DNA of 64,000 bases from Kluyvera intermedia (GCF_021440345.1 NZ_JAKCNS010000022.1:1-64000), one strand, 5' to 3'. Positions 18,111-28,565 are shown, numbered from the stretch's first letter. A program made the numbers and translations. The notes: a model not told the origin generated them from the letters alone.

Positions 18111-20087
18111 ATGTTATCACCAGATATCAAGGTCAAGGTACAGAATTTTGGCCGCTTTCTCAGCAATATGGTGATGCCCAATATTGGCGCATTCATTGCC
18201 TGGGGTTTGATTACCGCTTTATTTATTCCGACGGGCTGGCTGCCTAACGATACGTTAGCCAAGCTGGTTGGCCCGATGATCACCTATCTGCTGCCGCTGC
18301 TCATCGGCTACACCGGTGGTCGTCTGATTGGCGGCGAGCGCGGTGGCGTAGTCGGCGCTATCACCACGATGGGCGTTATCGTCGGTGCCGATATGCCAAT
18401 GTTTATGGGTGCCATGATTGCCGGCCCGCTCGGCGGCTGGGCGATTAAGCGCTTTGACCGCTGGGTAGACGGTAAAATCAAAAGCGGTTTTGAGATGCTG
18501 GTGAACAACTTCTCGGCCGGTATTATCGGCATGCTGCTGGCTATGCTCGCCTTTATGGCGATTGGCCCAATGGTTGAAGTGTTGTCAAAAGTGCTGGCAT
18601 CGGGCGTGAACGTCATGGTGCAGAACAACCTGCTGCCGCTGACCTCTGTGTTTGTTGAACCGGCAAAAATCCTGTTCCTCAATAACGCCATTAACCACGG
18701 CATCTTCTCGCCGCTGGGTATTCAGCAGGCGACTGAAACCGGCAAATCGATCTTCTTCCTGATTGAAGCAAACCCAGGCCCAGGCCTCGGCGTACTGTTA
18801 GCCTATATGTTTGTTGGCAAAGGCAGCGCTAAGCAGTCGGCTGGCGGCGCGGCAATTATTCACTTCTTCGGCGGTATTCACGAAATCTACTTCCCGTATG
18901 TGCTGATGAACCCGCGCCTGATTCTGGCGGTGATTCTCGGCGGCATGACCGGCGTGTTCACCCTCACCCTGTTCAACGCGGGCCTGGTATCCCCAGCGTC
19001 TCCTGGCTCCATTTTCGCGGTCCTGCTGATGACGCCAAAAGCGTCGCTGATTGGCGTTGCACTGTCGATTATTGCCTCCACGCTGGTGTCGTTCCTCACC
19101 GCGTCCATGTTGCTTAAGCGAGTTCGCGTTGGCGATGAAGAGAGCAACGGTCTGTCTGAAGCGACTCGCCGCATGCAGGCGTTGAAGCAGCAGTCTAAAT
19201 CTGGCGGCAAAACGTCTGGCGAGCAGCCACTTCCAGCTCCGGCTCTCGATTTGTCGAAAGACCTGCAGCACGTTCGCAAAATTATCGTGGCCTGTGATGC
19301 CGGCATGGGCTCAAGCGCCCTGGGTGCTGGCGTCCTGCGTAAGAAGGTGAAAGATGCCGGTCTGACCCACATTTCGGTCAGCAACTGTGCCATCAACAGC
19401 CTTCCTGACGACGTAGATTTGGTCATTACCCATCAGGATTTAACCGAGCGAGCCATGCGCCATGCACCGCAGGCGATGCATATTTCGCTGAGCAACTTCC
19501 TCGATAGCGGACTGTACACCGATCTCACGACCCGCCTGCTGGCTGCCAAAATGCCACCCGCAGCCAACGACGGTCGGCTGATTAACCAAAGCATTATCGC
19601 GGCCAACGATGAAACCTTCGCCGGCACCGAGCGCGATGAGAATCTGTTTAAACTGAGCGCTGACAACATCTTCCTGAACCTCACCGCCGACAATAAAGCC
19701 CAGGCCATCCGCTTTGCCGGTGAAATGTTGGTCTCCGGCGGTTACGTAGAGCCGGACTACATCGACGCCATGCTGGCGCGGGAAGCGCTAACCACCACCT
19801 ATCTGGGAGAGTCCATCGCCGTCCCACACGGCACCGTAGAAGCCAAAGACCGCGTGCTGCGCACCGGGATCGTCATTTGCCAGTATCCGCAGGGTGTTCG
19901 ATTCGGCGATGAGCCGGACGACGTGGCCCGTCTGGTTATCGGCATTGCCGCCCGCAATAACGAACACGTGCAGGTTATCGCCCGCTTAGCCAACGCGCTG
20001 GATGATAAAGACGTTATCGAACGTCTGACGCAGACCAGCAGCGTACAGGAAATCTTGCAGATCCTGTCCGGCGAGCAAGCAGCGTAA
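18111..20087 (+). CDS. mtlA: Mannitol-specific PTS enzyme IICBA, MtlA
   Basis: Transports and phosphorylates mannitol to mannitol-1-phosphate. Single 658-residue chain: membrane IIC domain (about 1-340) with the [12 protein letters not shown] loop; IIB domain with phosphocysteine Cys395 in [18 protein letters not shown] domain with phosphohistidine His573 in [14 protein letters not shown]. It is about 20 residues longer than E. coli MtlA, the extra length sitting in the linkers between domains. First gene of mtlADR; expression is expected to need CRP and to be limited by MtlR. Confidence 0.96.
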   Translation: MLSPDIKVKVQNFGRFLSNMVMPNIGAFIAWGLITALFIPTGWLPNDTLAKLVGPMITYLLPLLIGYTGGRLIGGERGGVVGAITTMGVIVGADMPMFMGAMIAGPLGGWAIKRFDRWVDGKIKSGFEMLVNNFSAGIIGMLLAMLAFMAIGPMVEVLSKVLASGVNVMVQNNLLPLTSVFVEPAKILFLNNAINHGIFSPLGIQQATETGKSIFFLIEANPGPGLGVLLAYMFVGKGSAKQSAGGAAIIHFFGGIHEIYFPYVLMNPRLILAVILGGMTGVFTLTLFNAGLVSPASPGSIFAVLLMTPKASLIGVALSIIASTLVSFLTASMLLKRVRVGDEESNGLSEATRRMQALKQQSKSGGKTSGEQPLPAPALDLSKDLQHVRKIIVACDAGMGSSALGAGVLRKKVKDAGLTHISVSNCAINSLPDDVDLVITHQDLTERAMRHAPQAMHISLSNFLDSGLYTDLTTRLLAAKMPPAANDGRLINQSIIAANDETFAGTERDENLFKLSADNIFLNLTADNKAQAIRFAGEMLVSGGYVEPDYIDAMLAREALTTTYLGESIAVPHGTVEAKDRVLRTGIVICQYPQGVRFGDEPDDVARLVIGIAARNNEHVQVIARLANALDDKDVIERLTQTSSVQEILQILSGEQAA

Positions 20088-20142
20088 GGTTTCGGGGGCC
20101 ATTCGCCCCCTGATACGGAAAGACTTTTTCGGAGTAACATTT

Positions 20143-21300
20143 ATGAAAGCAATTCATTTTGGCGCAGGGAATATTGGTCGTGGTTTTATTGGTAAACTGC
20201 TGGCCGATGCGCAGGCAGAATTAACCTTTGCCGACGTCAACCAGCCGTTAATCGATCAGCTTGCCCACCAGCAGCATTACCAGGTCAACGTGGTCGGCGA
20301 ACAGGCACGCGTCGAACAGGTCAGCCATATCCGCGCGATTAATAGCAACAGCCCGGATGCCATTCAACAGATTGCGCAAGCCGATATGATTACCACCGCC
20401 GTTGGCCCGCAGGTGCTCAGTAAAATCGCCAACACGCTGGCACAGGGGCTGATAGCCCGCCACACCAGTGGCAACCAGCAGCCGATGAACATCATCGCCT
20501 GTGAAAACATGGTGCGCGGCACCAGTCAGCTCAAAAATCATGTGCTCGAGGCTATCCCTGCCGAGCTTCATGCCTGGGTTGAAGAGCATGTCGGTTTTGT
20601 CGATTCCGCCGTGGACCGTATTGTTCCGCCAAGCGCGGCGGCGAACGACGATCCGCTGGACGTGACGGTGGAAACCTTTAGCGAATGGATTGTCGATAGC
20701 ACTCAGTTCAAAGGACAATTGCCGAATATTGCTGGAATGGAACCAACCAGCAATTTGATGGCCTACATTGAGCGTAAACTGTTTACCCTTAACACCGGCC
20801 ATGCCATCACCGCCTATCTCGGCCAGTTGGCAGGGCATCAGACCATCCGCGACGCTATTCTCGACCCGGCGATTCGTCAGGTGGTGAAAAGTGCCATGGC
20901 GGAAAGTGGTGACGTACTGATTAAACGCTACGGCTTCGATCCGGCGCAGCATGCGGCCTATATCGACAAGATTTTAGCCCGCTTTGAAAACCCCTATTTG
21001 CATGACGATGTTGAACGCGTCGGCCGCCAGCCGCTGCGCAAACTGAGCGAAAACGATCGTCTCATCAAGCCGCTGCGAGGGACTTTGGAGTATGGTCTTC
21101 CCAACGCAAACCTGGTGATGGGCATTGCCGCTGCGCTGAGCTATCGCAGCCTTAATGACCCACAGGCTCAAGAGATGGCGACGTTATTACACGAAAATGG
21201 CGTGGTTAACGCCATTATTCAGCTTTGCGGTCTTAACGATCAGCCAAAACTTGTCGCCCAGATAGCGAATGTGTATAACGCCATGCAACGCAAGGCATGA
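20143..21300 (+). CDS. mtlD: Mannitol-1-phosphate 5-dehydrogenase MtlD
   Basis: Oxidises mannitol-1-phosphate to fructose-6-phosphate with NAD+. N-terminal Rossmann motif [20 protein letters not shown] and the long-chain dehydrogenase signature around [16 protein letters not shown] (catalytic Lys/Asn/His region). 385 residues against 382 in E. coli. It starts behind CGGAG, 55 nt after mtlA. Confidence 0.96.
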   Translation: MKAIHFGAGNIGRGFIGKLLADAQAELTFADVNQPLIDQLAHQQHYQVNVVGEQARVEQVSHIRAINSNSPDAIQQIAQADMITTAVGPQVLSKIANTLAQGLIARHTSGNQQPMNIIACENMVRGTSQLKNHVLEAIPAELHAWVEEHVGFVDSAVDRIVPPSAAANDDPLDVTVETFSEWIVDSTQFKGQLPNIAGMEPTSNLMAYIERKLFTLNTGHAITAYLGQLAGHQTIRDAILDPAIRQVVKSAMAESGDVLIKRYGFDPAQHAAYIDKILARFENPYLHDDVERVGRQPLRKLSENDRLIKPLRGTLEYGLPNANLVMGIAAALSYRSLNDPQAQEMATLLHENGVVNAIIQLCGLNDQPKLVAQIANVYNAMQRKA

Positions 21301-21316
21301 TGCCACCTTAGTGGTT

Positions 21317-21341
21317 GGCGCTGCCGTATACCGGCAGCGCC
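21317..21341 (+). promoter_or_regulatory. Perfect hairpin between mtlD and mtlR
   Basis: A 10-bp perfect stem GGCGCTGCCG/CGGCAGCGCC with a 5-nt loop, 16 nt after the mtlD stop and 17 nt before the mtlR start. No T-run follows, so it is more likely an RNA-stability or partial attenuation element that lowers mtlR output than a full terminator. Confidence 0.5.
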
Positions 21342-21358
21342 AGAATAAGAAGGATAAG

Positions 21359-22021
21359 ATGAAACACAATCGCCTGCGCTTAGCTGCGCAACCCGAAGAA
21401 AACACACATCGTCCGGCGACACCGGCGCCAGAGAAGCCGCGCGCTGCGGAATATGACACCACGATGATGACCACAATGGATGACTCCGATCTTTATAAAA
21501 ATCAGGCGGTTGAAAATCGCGTTCTGGAACGACTTAATGCACGCCAGACGCTCACCGGATTTATTCAGACCGCCGTTGGACTCCTGGCCGAAGCCGTAGA
21601 CCTGCTGATTCTTCAGGCCTTTCGCAAAGATGACTACGCCGTCAAATACGCGGTGGAACCGTTGCTGGAAGGTAGCGGCCCGTTGGCAAACCTCTCGGTA
21701 CGCCTCAAGCTCATCTACGCGATGGGCGTTATTAGCCGCGATGAATACGAAGACATCGAACTGCTGATTGCGCTCAACAACGAATTGCTGACCGAAAATA
21801 CGATTTACAGCTTTACCGACGATGAAATCCTTGGGCCTATCAACATGCTGCACTGTATGACGGCGCTGCCGCCGCAGCCTACGCTGCATTTGCCAGAGGA
21901 TGTGGTTGATGAATCACTCATTACCATGCAAGAACAGCGCTATCAGCAAATGGTTCGCTCGACGCTGGTGCTCAGCATCACCGATTTAATTACCAGTCTG
22001 ACGCATAAAAAAGCCTTTTAG
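21359..22021 (+). CDS. mtlR: Mannitol operon repressor MtlR
   Basis: MltR-family regulator that limits expression of mtlAD; the E. coli protein lacks a classical DNA-binding domain and its mechanism is unclear. I place the start at MKHNRLRLAAQ, behind GAAGGA, giving 220 residues; this is about 25 longer than E. coli MtlR because of a proline-rich N-terminal segment (about residues 10-30). An internal ATG about 35 codons in is also possible. The conserved core is ENRVLERLNA...FRKDDYAVKYAVEPLL...FTDDEILGP. Third gene of the operon. Confidence 0.9.
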   Translation: MKHNRLRLAAQPEENTHRPATPAPEKPRAAEYDTTMMTTMDDSDLYKNQAVENRVLERLNARQTLTGFIQTAVGLLAEAVDLLILQAFRKDDYAVKYAVEPLLEGSGPLANLSVRLKLIYAMGVISRDEYEDIELLIALNNELLTENTIYSFTDDEILGPINMLHCMTALPPQPTLHLPEDVVDESLITMQEQRYQQMVRSTLVLSITDLITSLTHKKAF

Positions 22022-22139
22022 GTGGCCATGAGAAAGTACAGGGCCACCCCGCTACGGCTTTATGAGGCCGTTGATTTACCGCTATTGTTTGCTCGAAATT
22101 TCCCCCTTTTCTTCCCCATACCTGAGCTGTCAAAAAAAC

Positions 22140-22210
22140 AGGTGATTTTTTTGCCAGTTTATCTTCCCGTTTCGTTCAACTTAGTATAAAAAGGCTTTTT
22201 TTACAGGATT
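22140..22210 (-). other. Phage lambda attB-like region (att core)
   Basis: On the minus strand GCCTTTTTATACTAA (22181-22195) matches 14 of 15 bases of the lambda core GCTTTTTTATACTAA, and the following sequence GTTGAACGAAACGGGAAG matches the E. coli bacterial arm as I remember it. In E. coli attB lies between ybhC and ybhB. Here it remains next to ybhC, while the mtl operon separates it from ybhB. No integrase gene is present, so the site appears unoccupied. Confidence 0.75.
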
Positions 22211-22238
22211 CACATTCACTTAACTAGCCTGGAGCAAC

Positions 22239-23522
22239 ATGAACACTTTATCGGTTTCTCGTCTGGCGCTGGCATTGGCTTTTGGCGTGACACTGACGGC
22301 TTGCAGCTCAACGCCTGCGGATCAGCGTCCGTCTGACCAGGCCGCACCTGGAACGTCTTCCCGTCCGGTACTGTCAGCAGATGAAGCGCAGAACTTTACC
22401 GCCGCGCATTATTTCTCATCGCTCGATCCTAAGGCCGCCGCCTGGACACCGTCATCTATCGCTATTCCGGCGAAAGCGGACTTCGTGGTTGGGCCTGCCG
22501 GTACCCAGGGCGTAACGCATACGACGGTTCAGGCCGCGGTTGATGCTGCCATTACCCGCCACAGCAGCGCACGTCAGTACATTGCGGTTATGCCGGGCGA
22601 ATATCAGGGCACCGTATATATTCCTGCGGCACCGGGCAGCGTAACGATTTACGGTACCGGCGATAAAGCGGTCGACGTGAAAATCGGTCTGGCGGTGGAT
22701 TCCGAAATGAGCCCAGCGGACTGGCGTCGTCTGGTGAACCCAGGCGGTAAATACATGCCAGGCAAACCGGCGTGGTACATGTTTGATAACTGCCAGAGCA
22801 AGCGTAGCGCGACTATCGGCGTAATGTGTTCTGCGGTGGTGTGGTCACAAAATAGCGGTCTGCAATTGCAGAACCTGACTATCGAAAACAATCTGGGCGA
22901 CAGCGTTGATGCTGGAACGCACCAGGCGGTAGCACTGCGTACCGATGGCGACAAAACCCAGCTGAATAACGTCAACATTCTGGGTCGTCAGAATACCTTC
23001 TTCGTCACCAACAGTGGCGTTGATAACCGTCTGCAGAACAACCGTCAGACCCGCACGCTGGTGAGCAACAGCTACCTCGAAGGCGATGTAGATATCGTCT
23101 CCGGTCGCGGCGCGGTGGTCTTTGACAACACCGACTTCCGCGTGGTGAATTCTCGCACCCAGCAGGAAGGCTACGTGTTTGCCCCGGCGACCCAGTCCAA
23201 CATTTTCTACGGTTTCCTGGCGACCAACAGCCGCTTCACCGCAGCCGGTGAAGGCGTGGCGCAGCTGGGTCGTTCTCTGGACGTAGACAGCAACACCAAC
23301 GGCCAGGTCGTTATTCGCGATAGCGTGATTAACGAAGGCTTCAACGTGGCGAAACCGTGGGCGGATGCCGCAGTATCAAAACGTCCGTTCAGCGGCAATA
23401 TCGGCGCGCAGGACGAGAAAGGCCAGATGAAACGCGATCTGAACGACCGCAACTTCAACCGCATGTGGGAATATAACAACCGCGGTGTTGGCAGTCACAT
23501 CGTGGCTGAACCGAAGAAGTAA
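22239..23522 (+). CDS. ybhC: Outer-membrane lipoprotein YbhC (pectinesterase-fold thioesterase)
   Basis: A 427-residue lipoprotein. The signal peptide ends in lipobox LTAC (Cys about residue 22), followed by Ser-Ser, compatible with outer-membrane sorting. The mature part is a carbohydrate-esterase-family-8 right-handed beta-helix with the LQNLTIENN...GRQNTFF...YLEGDVDIVSGRGAVVF motifs; E. coli YbhC has acyl-CoA thioesterase activity but not pectin methylesterase activity. Physiological substrate unknown. Preceded by the att region and followed by a strong terminator. Confidence 0.93.
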   Translation: MNTLSVSRLALALAFGVTLTACSSTPADQRPSDQAAPGTSSRPVLSADEAQNFTAAHYFSSLDPKAAAWTPSSIAIPAKADFVVGPAGTQGVTHTTVQAAVDAAITRHSSARQYIAVMPGEYQGTVYIPAAPGSVTIYGTGDKAVDVKIGLAVDSEMSPADWRRLVNPGGKYMPGKPAWYMFDNCQSKRSATIGVMCSAVVWSQNSGLQLQNLTIENNLGDSVDAGTHQAVALRTDGDKTQLNNVNILGRQNTFFVTNSGVDNRLQNNRQTRTLVSNSYLEGDVDIVSGRGAVVFDNTDFRVVNSRTQQEGYVFAPATQSNIFYGFLATNSRFTAAGEGVAQLGRSLDVDSNTNGQVVIRDSVINEGFNVAKPWADAAVSKRPFSGNIGAQDEKGQMKRDLNDRNFNRMWEYNNRGVGSHIVAEPKK

Positions 23523-23537
23523 TCTTGCTGTAAAGAT

Positions 23538-23569
23538 AAAAGGCCCATGAAATCATGGGCCTTTTTTAT
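23538..23569 (+). terminator. Terminator after ybhC
   Basis: Stem AAGGCCCATGA/TCATGGGCCTT with a short loop followed by T6. Confidence 0.9.
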
Positions 23570-23639
23570 TGGCGATACGCAAAACGGGGAGCCGTAAATC
23601 AAGCCAATAGGCTTTGTCAGCTCCGCATCAATCAGCAAA

Positions 23640-24635
23640 TCAATGGGCGTTAACCACCACCCACATCGGCCCCTGCCCTACCGCATAGCGACCTTTTTCC
23701 TGCAGCAGTCCCTGCTCACCGGCAATTTCATACACCGCGATATGGTGAGATTTCTGACCGGAGGCCACCAGATATTTACCGCTGTGATCGATGTTAAAGC
23801 CACGCGGCTGAGTTTCGGTCGGCTGGAAACCTTCCAGCGACAGCACGCTGCCGTCTTCCGAAACGCTGAATACCGTGATCAAGCTGGAAGTTCGGTCGCA
23901 GGCATACAGATGACGGCCATCCGGCGTAATGTGAATATCTGCCGCCCAGCGAGTGTCGGAGAAATCAGCTGGCATCATATCCAGCGTCTGCACGCATTCA
24001 ATTTCACCGTGCGGATTTTTAAGCTCCCAGACATTTACGGTGCCGTTGAGCTCATTGACGCAGTAGGCGTACTGTTCGTTCGGATGGAACACCAGATGGC
24101 GCGGGCCCGCCCCTTCTACGGTGGTCACTTCCGCCGGACACTGCTCGGCCAGGAAGCCATCATCGCTGAGGGTGAACAGGCAAATGCGATCCTGCTTCAG
24201 CGCCGGAACCCACAGCGTACGGTTATCCGGGGTGATATTCGCCGAGTGACAACCTTCAAGCCCTTCAACGACGTTGACGGTATCGCGCGGCAGGCCATCT
24301 TCCAGACGAATAACGGCGACGTTGGCCTGATTGTAGGAAGCGCTGAATACGAAGTTGCCTTTACGGTCGGTGGAGATATGGGTTGGGCTGCCCGGCAGCG
24401 GCGCTTCGGCAGCGAAGGTCAGCGCACCGTCATCCGGAGCGATACGGTAGGCCAGCACGCGGAATTCCGGGCGGACGCCAACATACAGGAAGCGTTTATC
24501 AGGACTGACGACCATCGGCTGCACCTGGCCTGGCACATCCACCACCTGTACCAGCGTCAGGCTGCCGTCTTGGTTCAGCGTCCAGACGTGGATCTGCTGG
24601 CTTTCCGGGCTGGCGGTATAAACGGTCTGTTTCAT
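23640..24635 (-). CDS. pgl: 6-phosphogluconolactonase Pgl
   Basis: Hydrolyses 6-phosphogluconolactone in the pentose phosphate pathway. Seven-bladed beta-propeller of the YbhE/lactonase_7 family, 331 residues starting [18 protein letters not shown] behind AAAGGAG; a longer frame upstream has no support. Repeated blades show the motifs [19 protein letters not shown] and [10 protein letters not shown]. Divergent from ybhA. Confidence 0.95.
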   Translation of the reverse strand: MKQTVYTASPESQQIHVWTLNQDGSLTLVQVVDVPGQVQPMVVSPDKRFLYVGVRPEFRVLAYRIAPDDGALTFAAEAPLPGSPTHISTDRKGNFVFSASYNQANVAVIRLEDGLPRDTVNVVEGLEGCHSANITPDNRTLWVPALKQDRICLFTLSDDGFLAEQCPAEVTTVEGAGPRHLVFHPNEQYAYCVNELNGTVNVWELKNPHGEIECVQTLDMMPADFSDTRWAADIHITPDGRHLYACDRTSSLITVFSVSEDGSVLSLEGFQPTETQPRGFNIDHSGKYLVASGQKSHHIAVYEIAGEQGLLQEKGRYAVGQGPMWVVVNAH

Positions 24636-24765
24636 GAATACTCCTTTTACGAAAACGTAGAATTTGCGGCGGCTTTTCGGCGCCTGCTTCACACCATTTT
24701 GCCGCACAGGTATCTGGGTGTACCATCCTGCACAGCGAATTTTCTCTTAAACTCGAGACCTGACT

Positions 24766-25584
24766 ATGACTGCACGTGTAATTGCCCTGGATCTGGACGG
24801 AACGCTCCTGACGCCAAAGAAAACTCTGCTCCCCTCTTCTCTGGAAGCGCTGAATCGAGCCCGGGCCGCGGGGTACCAATTAATGATTGTGACCGGTCGT
24901 CACCACGTTGCCATTCATCCTTTTTATCAGGCACTGGCGTTAGATACACCTGCAATTTGTTGTAATGGCACCTATTTGTATGATTATCAAGCAAAAAAAA
25001 TACTGGAGGCCGATCCAATGCCGGTAGAAAAAGCCCAGCAGTTAATCAGTTTGCTTGATGAGCATCAGATTCACGGACTGATGTACGTCGACGATACCAT
25101 GATGTACCAGCACCCCACCGGGCACGTCACTCGCACCAGCAACTGGGCGCTGACTCTGCCGGAAAACCAACGCCCATCCTTTACCCAGGTCGACTCCCTG
25201 GCTCAGGCCGCGCGTGACGTTAAAAACGTGTGGAAATTTGCCCTCACCGATGAAAATGGCCAGAGACTGCAGGATTTCGCCAAACACGTTGAGCAGACGC
25301 TGCAGCTGGAGTGCGAATGGTCCTGGCACGATCAGGTAGATATCGCCCGCCAGGGTAACAGCAAGGGTAAGCGCCTGACGCAGTTTGTCACCGCTCAGGG
25401 CTGGTCAATGCAGGATGTGATTGCCTTTGGCGACAACTTTAACGATATCAGTATGCTGGAAGCTGCCGGAACCGGCGTGGCGATGGGCAATGCCGATGAC
25501 GCGGTAAAAGCCCGCGCTAATGTCGTCATCGGCGATAACACCACCGATGCCATCGCCGACTATATCAACCAGCACCTGTTGTAA
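24766..25584 (+). CDS. ybhA: HAD-family phosphatase YbhA
   Basis: A Cof-type HAD phosphatase of 272 residues; E. coli YbhA dephosphorylates pyridoxal 5'-phosphate, fructose-1,6-bisphosphate and others in vitro. Motif I is ALDLDGTLL (nucleophile and acid aspartates near residues 9 and 11), motif II VTGRH, motif III Lys in GNSKGKRL, motif IV FGDNFNDISML. Its stop abuts the stop of convergent modC without a gap. Confidence 0.93.
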   Translation: MTARVIALDLDGTLLTPKKTLLPSSLEALNRARAAGYQLMIVTGRHHVAIHPFYQALALDTPAICCNGTYLYDYQAKKILEADPMPVEKAQQLISLLDEHQIHGLMYVDDTMMYQHPTGHVTRTSNWALTLPENQRPSFTQVDSLAQAARDVKNVWKFALTDENGQRLQDFAKHVEQTLQLECEWSWHDQVDIARQGNSKGKRLTQFVTAQGWSMQDVIAFGDNFNDISMLEAAGTGVAMGNADDAVKARANVVIGDNTTDAIADYINQHLL

Positions 25585-26643
25585 TCAGGCGGTGATCGAG
25601 ACGCTCTTTATCTGCGCATAGAGCCATTGACCTGGTTTCACCGCCAGGTCATCTCTTGCCCATGGGCTGATTCGCGCCCACAGCGTACGTCCGCTGACGT
25701 CGAGCTGCACTTCAACCTGGCCGTTATCGTCATAACACTGCAGGACTTTGGCGTGCAGGACGTTGCGAATACTGGTGTGCTGCGAGGGCTGGAGCACCAG
25801 CGACACGTCGGTCGCCTGAATACGCACCCGCACCGCGCTTTGCAGCGGTTTATCGAGTTTATTCACCCAGATATGCTGATCGCCCAGCGCCAGCGCGGTC
25901 ATCGCATAGTGCGGGTGATGTTCCAGCACCGTCACGCGCAGAATGCTGCTTTGCTGATCCTGCGGCAGCCACGGATGCATCACGCTGCTCCCCCAGACCT
26001 CTTCCAGATTGCCAAAGGCTTTGACCTGCCCGCCTTCTAACACCAGCACTTTATCCGCCAGATGCAGAATTTCATCCAGAGAATGGCTGACGTAAAGCAT
26101 CGGGATATTAATTTCGCGCGCCAGACGCTGTAGATACGGCAGCAGTTCACGTTTACGCGGAATATCCAGCGAAGCCAGCGGCTCATCAAGCAGCAGCAGT
26201 TCTGGTGCGGTCAACAGTGCGCGTCCAATCGCGACGCGCTGTTTTTCGCCGCCGGAAAGGCTGCCGGGCAGGCGATCCAAAAGTGATTCAATACCCAGCA
26301 GCGCCACCAGCTTATCAAACTGATCGGCCATGCTTTTTGCCATGCCGTAGCGCAGATTCCCGCGTACTTTATAGTGAGGAAAGAGTCGAGCATCCTGGAA
26401 TACATAGCCGATACGCCGCTTCTCCGGCGCCAGACTCACGCCCTGCTCCGCATCGTTCAGCACTCGGCCATTAAGGACAATACGCCCCTGCTGCGGCTGT
26501 GTCAGGCCGCTAATCGCGTTGATGAGCGAGGTTTTACCCGCACCCGAGACGCCAAACACGGCGGTAATCCCGGAGGCTGGCAGGGATTCATTAATTTGCA
26601 GACAGTGCGTGCCCAGCGTCTGGCTAAAGTTCAGCTCCAGCAT
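25585..26643 (-). CDS. modC: Molybdate ABC transporter ATPase ModC
   Basis: Energises molybdate uptake with ModA and ModB. N-terminal ABC domain: Walker [12 protein letters not shown]-loop, signature LSGGEKQR, Walker [13 protein letters not shown], switch His in YVSHSLDE. The C-terminal part (about 290-352) is a Mop/TOBE domain that binds molybdate. 352 residues. It starts 3 nt after modB. Confidence 0.96.
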   Translation of the reverse strand: MLELNFSQTLGTHCLQINESLPASGITAVFGVSGAGKTSLINAISGLTQPQQGRIVLNGRVLNDAEQGVSLAPEKRRIGYVFQDARLFPHYKVRGNLRYGMAKSMADQFDKLVALLGIESLLDRLPGSLSGGEKQRVAIGRALLTAPELLLLDEPLASLDIPRKRELLPYLQRLAREINIPMLYVSHSLDEILHLADKVLVLEGGQVKAFGNLEEVWGSSVMHPWLPQDQQSSILRVTVLEHHPHYAMTALALGDQHIWVNKLDKPLQSAVRVRIQATDVSLVLQPSQHTSIRNVLHAKVLQCYDDNGQVEVQLDVSGRTLWARISPWARDDLAVKPGQWLYAQIKSVSITA

Positions 26644-26646
26644 CGG

Positions 26647-27336
26647 TTACGCTCCTATCCGCTGGCGGCTAAGACGCGCCAGCCATTCAGAAATCATCAG
26701 GGAAATCAGCGCCAGGACGATAGAAATCAGACACAGACGCGCCGCCGCGCTTTCACCGCCAGGAGTCTGAATCAAGGTGTACATGGCAGATGGGATCGTG
26801 CGGGTCTCGCCGGGAATATTAGAGACAAACGTAATGGTCGCGCCGAATTCGCCCAGTGAACGGGCAAATGCCAGCACCGTACCGACGATAATACCGGGCA
26901 GCATCAGCGGGAGCGTAATGGTGCAAAACACCCGCCAGCGCCCCGCGCCGAGCGTACGTGCGGCCTGTTCGAGCTTAACGTCAACGCCTTCCAGCGCCAG
27001 GCGAATGGCCCTGACCATCAGCGGGAAAGACATCACCGCCGCAGCCATCACCGCGCCACGCCAGCTAAACGCAAAGGTCAGGCCAAACCAGTCATACAAC
27101 CAGCTGCCAATAAAACCGCGACGCCCCATTGCGACCAGCAACAAATAACCGACCACCACCGGCGGTAACACCAGCGGCAGATGGATAAGGCCGTCGAGCA
27201 GCGCCTTACCGGGGAAGTTGCGGCGCACCAGCAGCCAGGCAAAGAAGATCCCAAACGGCAGGCTAAATACCACGGCCAGGGATGACACTTTCAGGCTCAG
27301 CAGAACCGCTTGCCATTCGGGATCGGACAATATCAT
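26647..27336 (-). CDS. modB: Molybdate ABC transporter permease ModB
   Basis: A 229-residue inner-membrane permease with about five to six membrane spans and the EAA loop EQAARTLGAGRWRVFCTI that contacts ModC. It overlaps modA by one base (TAATG) and is followed closely by modC. Confidence 0.96.
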   Translation of the reverse strand: MILSDPEWQAVLLSLKVSSLAVVFSLPFGIFFAWLLVRRNFPGKALLDGLIHLPLVLPPVVVGYLLLVAMGRRGFIGSWLYDWFGLTFAFSWRGAVMAAAVMSFPLMVRAIRLALEGVDVKLEQAARTLGAGRWRVFCTITLPLMLPGIIVGTVLAFARSLGEFGATITFVSNIPGETRTIPSAMYTLIQTPGGESAAARLCLISIVLALISLMISEWLARLSRQRIGA

Positions 27337-28109
27337 TAGCGAGTCGTGAATCCGTAACGTTTAAAGATTTCAGACGCCTGCGGCCCTTTCAGGTAGTCAT
27401 AAAACGCCGAGACGGTTGCATTTTTATGGCCATCGGTGATGGCAATCGGGTATTCCACTTTCTTGTGCGAGTCTTCCGGGAAAGTCCCAACAACTTTAAC
27501 ACCTTTGCTGGCAACGGCATCAGAACCGTAAACGATGCCCAGCGGAGCTTCGTTACGTTCAACCAGGGCCAGGGCCCCGCGCACATCTTCCGCTGGCGCC
27601 AGTTTTGGTGACAACGTTTCCCAGGCACCGAGTTTCTGCAGCGCTTCTTTCGCATAGATGCCCGCAGGAACGTGTTCCGGGTCGCCAACCGCCAGACGGC
27701 CGCCTTTCAGCAGGCTGGTCCAGTTGGTTTTCGCATCAATGGTGATATCGCCCTGTGCGCTGGCTTTTGGCGCGACCACTACCAGACTGTTGCCCAACAG
27801 CGTTTCGCGGGTTGCGGTATCGATAGCTTTTTTATCAACCGCGTAGTCCATCCATTTTTGATCTGCGGAGATAAACAGATCGGCCGGTGCGCCTGCTTCA
27901 ATCTGGCGAGCCAGGGTAGAAGAAGAAGCAAAAGAGGAGACAACCTCAACGTTCTTCTCTTTTTTGTACTCTTTGGCAATATCCTGCATCGCGTTAGTCA
28001 GCGACGCGGCGGCAAATACGGTAATTTTGGCTTCATCCGCCAGCGCGTGACCTGCGACGGAAAGCGTTAATGTCGCCCCTGCAAATAAACGTAACCATGA
28101 ACCTGTCAT
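27336..28109 (-). CDS. modA: Periplasmic molybdate-binding protein ModA
   Basis: A 257-residue substrate-binding protein with Sec signal peptide (cleavage after the AGHALA-type site, about residue 24) and the FAAASLTNAMQDIA and SSFASSSTLARQIEAGAPADLFISAD motifs that hold molybdate and tungstate. First gene of modABC, with a ModE operator upstream. Confidence 0.96.
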   Translation of the reverse strand: MTGSWLRLFAGATLTLSVAGHALADEAKITVFAAASLTNAMQDIAKEYKKEKNVEVVSSFASSSTLARQIEAGAPADLFISADQKWMDYAVDKKAIDTATRETLLGNSLVVVAPKASAQGDITIDAKTNWTSLLKGGRLAVGDPEHVPAGIYAKEALQKLGAWETLSPKLAPAEDVRGALALVERNEAPLGIVYGSDAVASKGVKVVGTFPEDSHKKVEYPIAITDGHKNATVSAFYDYLKGPQASEIFKRYGFTTR

Positions 28110-28128
28110 TTAAAACTCCTGTGAGTAC

Positions 28129-28152
28129 CGTTGTATACAAAAAAATACAGCG
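28129..28152 (-). promoter_or_regulatory. ModE operator of modABC
   Basis: Inverted repeat CGTTGTAT - 8 nt - ATACAGCG, resembling the ModE-molybdate operator (CGNTATAT-type half-sites). It lies about 20 nt upstream of modA, suitable for repression when molybdate is plentiful. Confidence 0.75.
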
Positions 28153-28251
28153 CTGAGTATAGGGGTTTTCTGGCATTAATGCATTACAGATACATGAATG
28201 ATTGTGGGTATTACAGGGAGTTATCGGCAGAAGTGTGAAATGCTTAATAGC

Positions 28252-28278
28252 AAAACGCCCGACAGAAGCGGGCGTTTT
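28252..28278 (-). terminator. Terminator after acrZ
   Basis: Stem AAAACGCCCG/CGGGCGTTTT with A- and T-runs on each side, 8 nt past the acrZ stop; it also insulates modA's promoter region. Confidence 0.85.
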
Positions 28279-28285
28279 GGGGAAA

Positions 28286-28438
<153 letters not shown>

Positions 28439-28565
28439 TTACTCCAGACATTGTGATGCGGCTATTGTAACCGGATAGCGCAGAAATACACTCCCTTTTG
28501 TGCTGTGCGCTTTGCGTCTGCCTCCATTTGGGTCAAAATACCCTTTTTCTTACCAGGATACTCTT

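Noticed and set aside
17696-22195. Two lambda-core-like sequences (17699 and 22181) as attL/attR of an mtl island
   Set aside because: The one at 17699 is the T-tract of the ybhB terminator, matches only about 11 of 15 bases, and is in inverted orientation, so the pair cannot be direct att repeats.
23643-24965. 440-codon plus-strand frame
   Set aside because: Antisense to pgl and running into ybhA; shadow frame.
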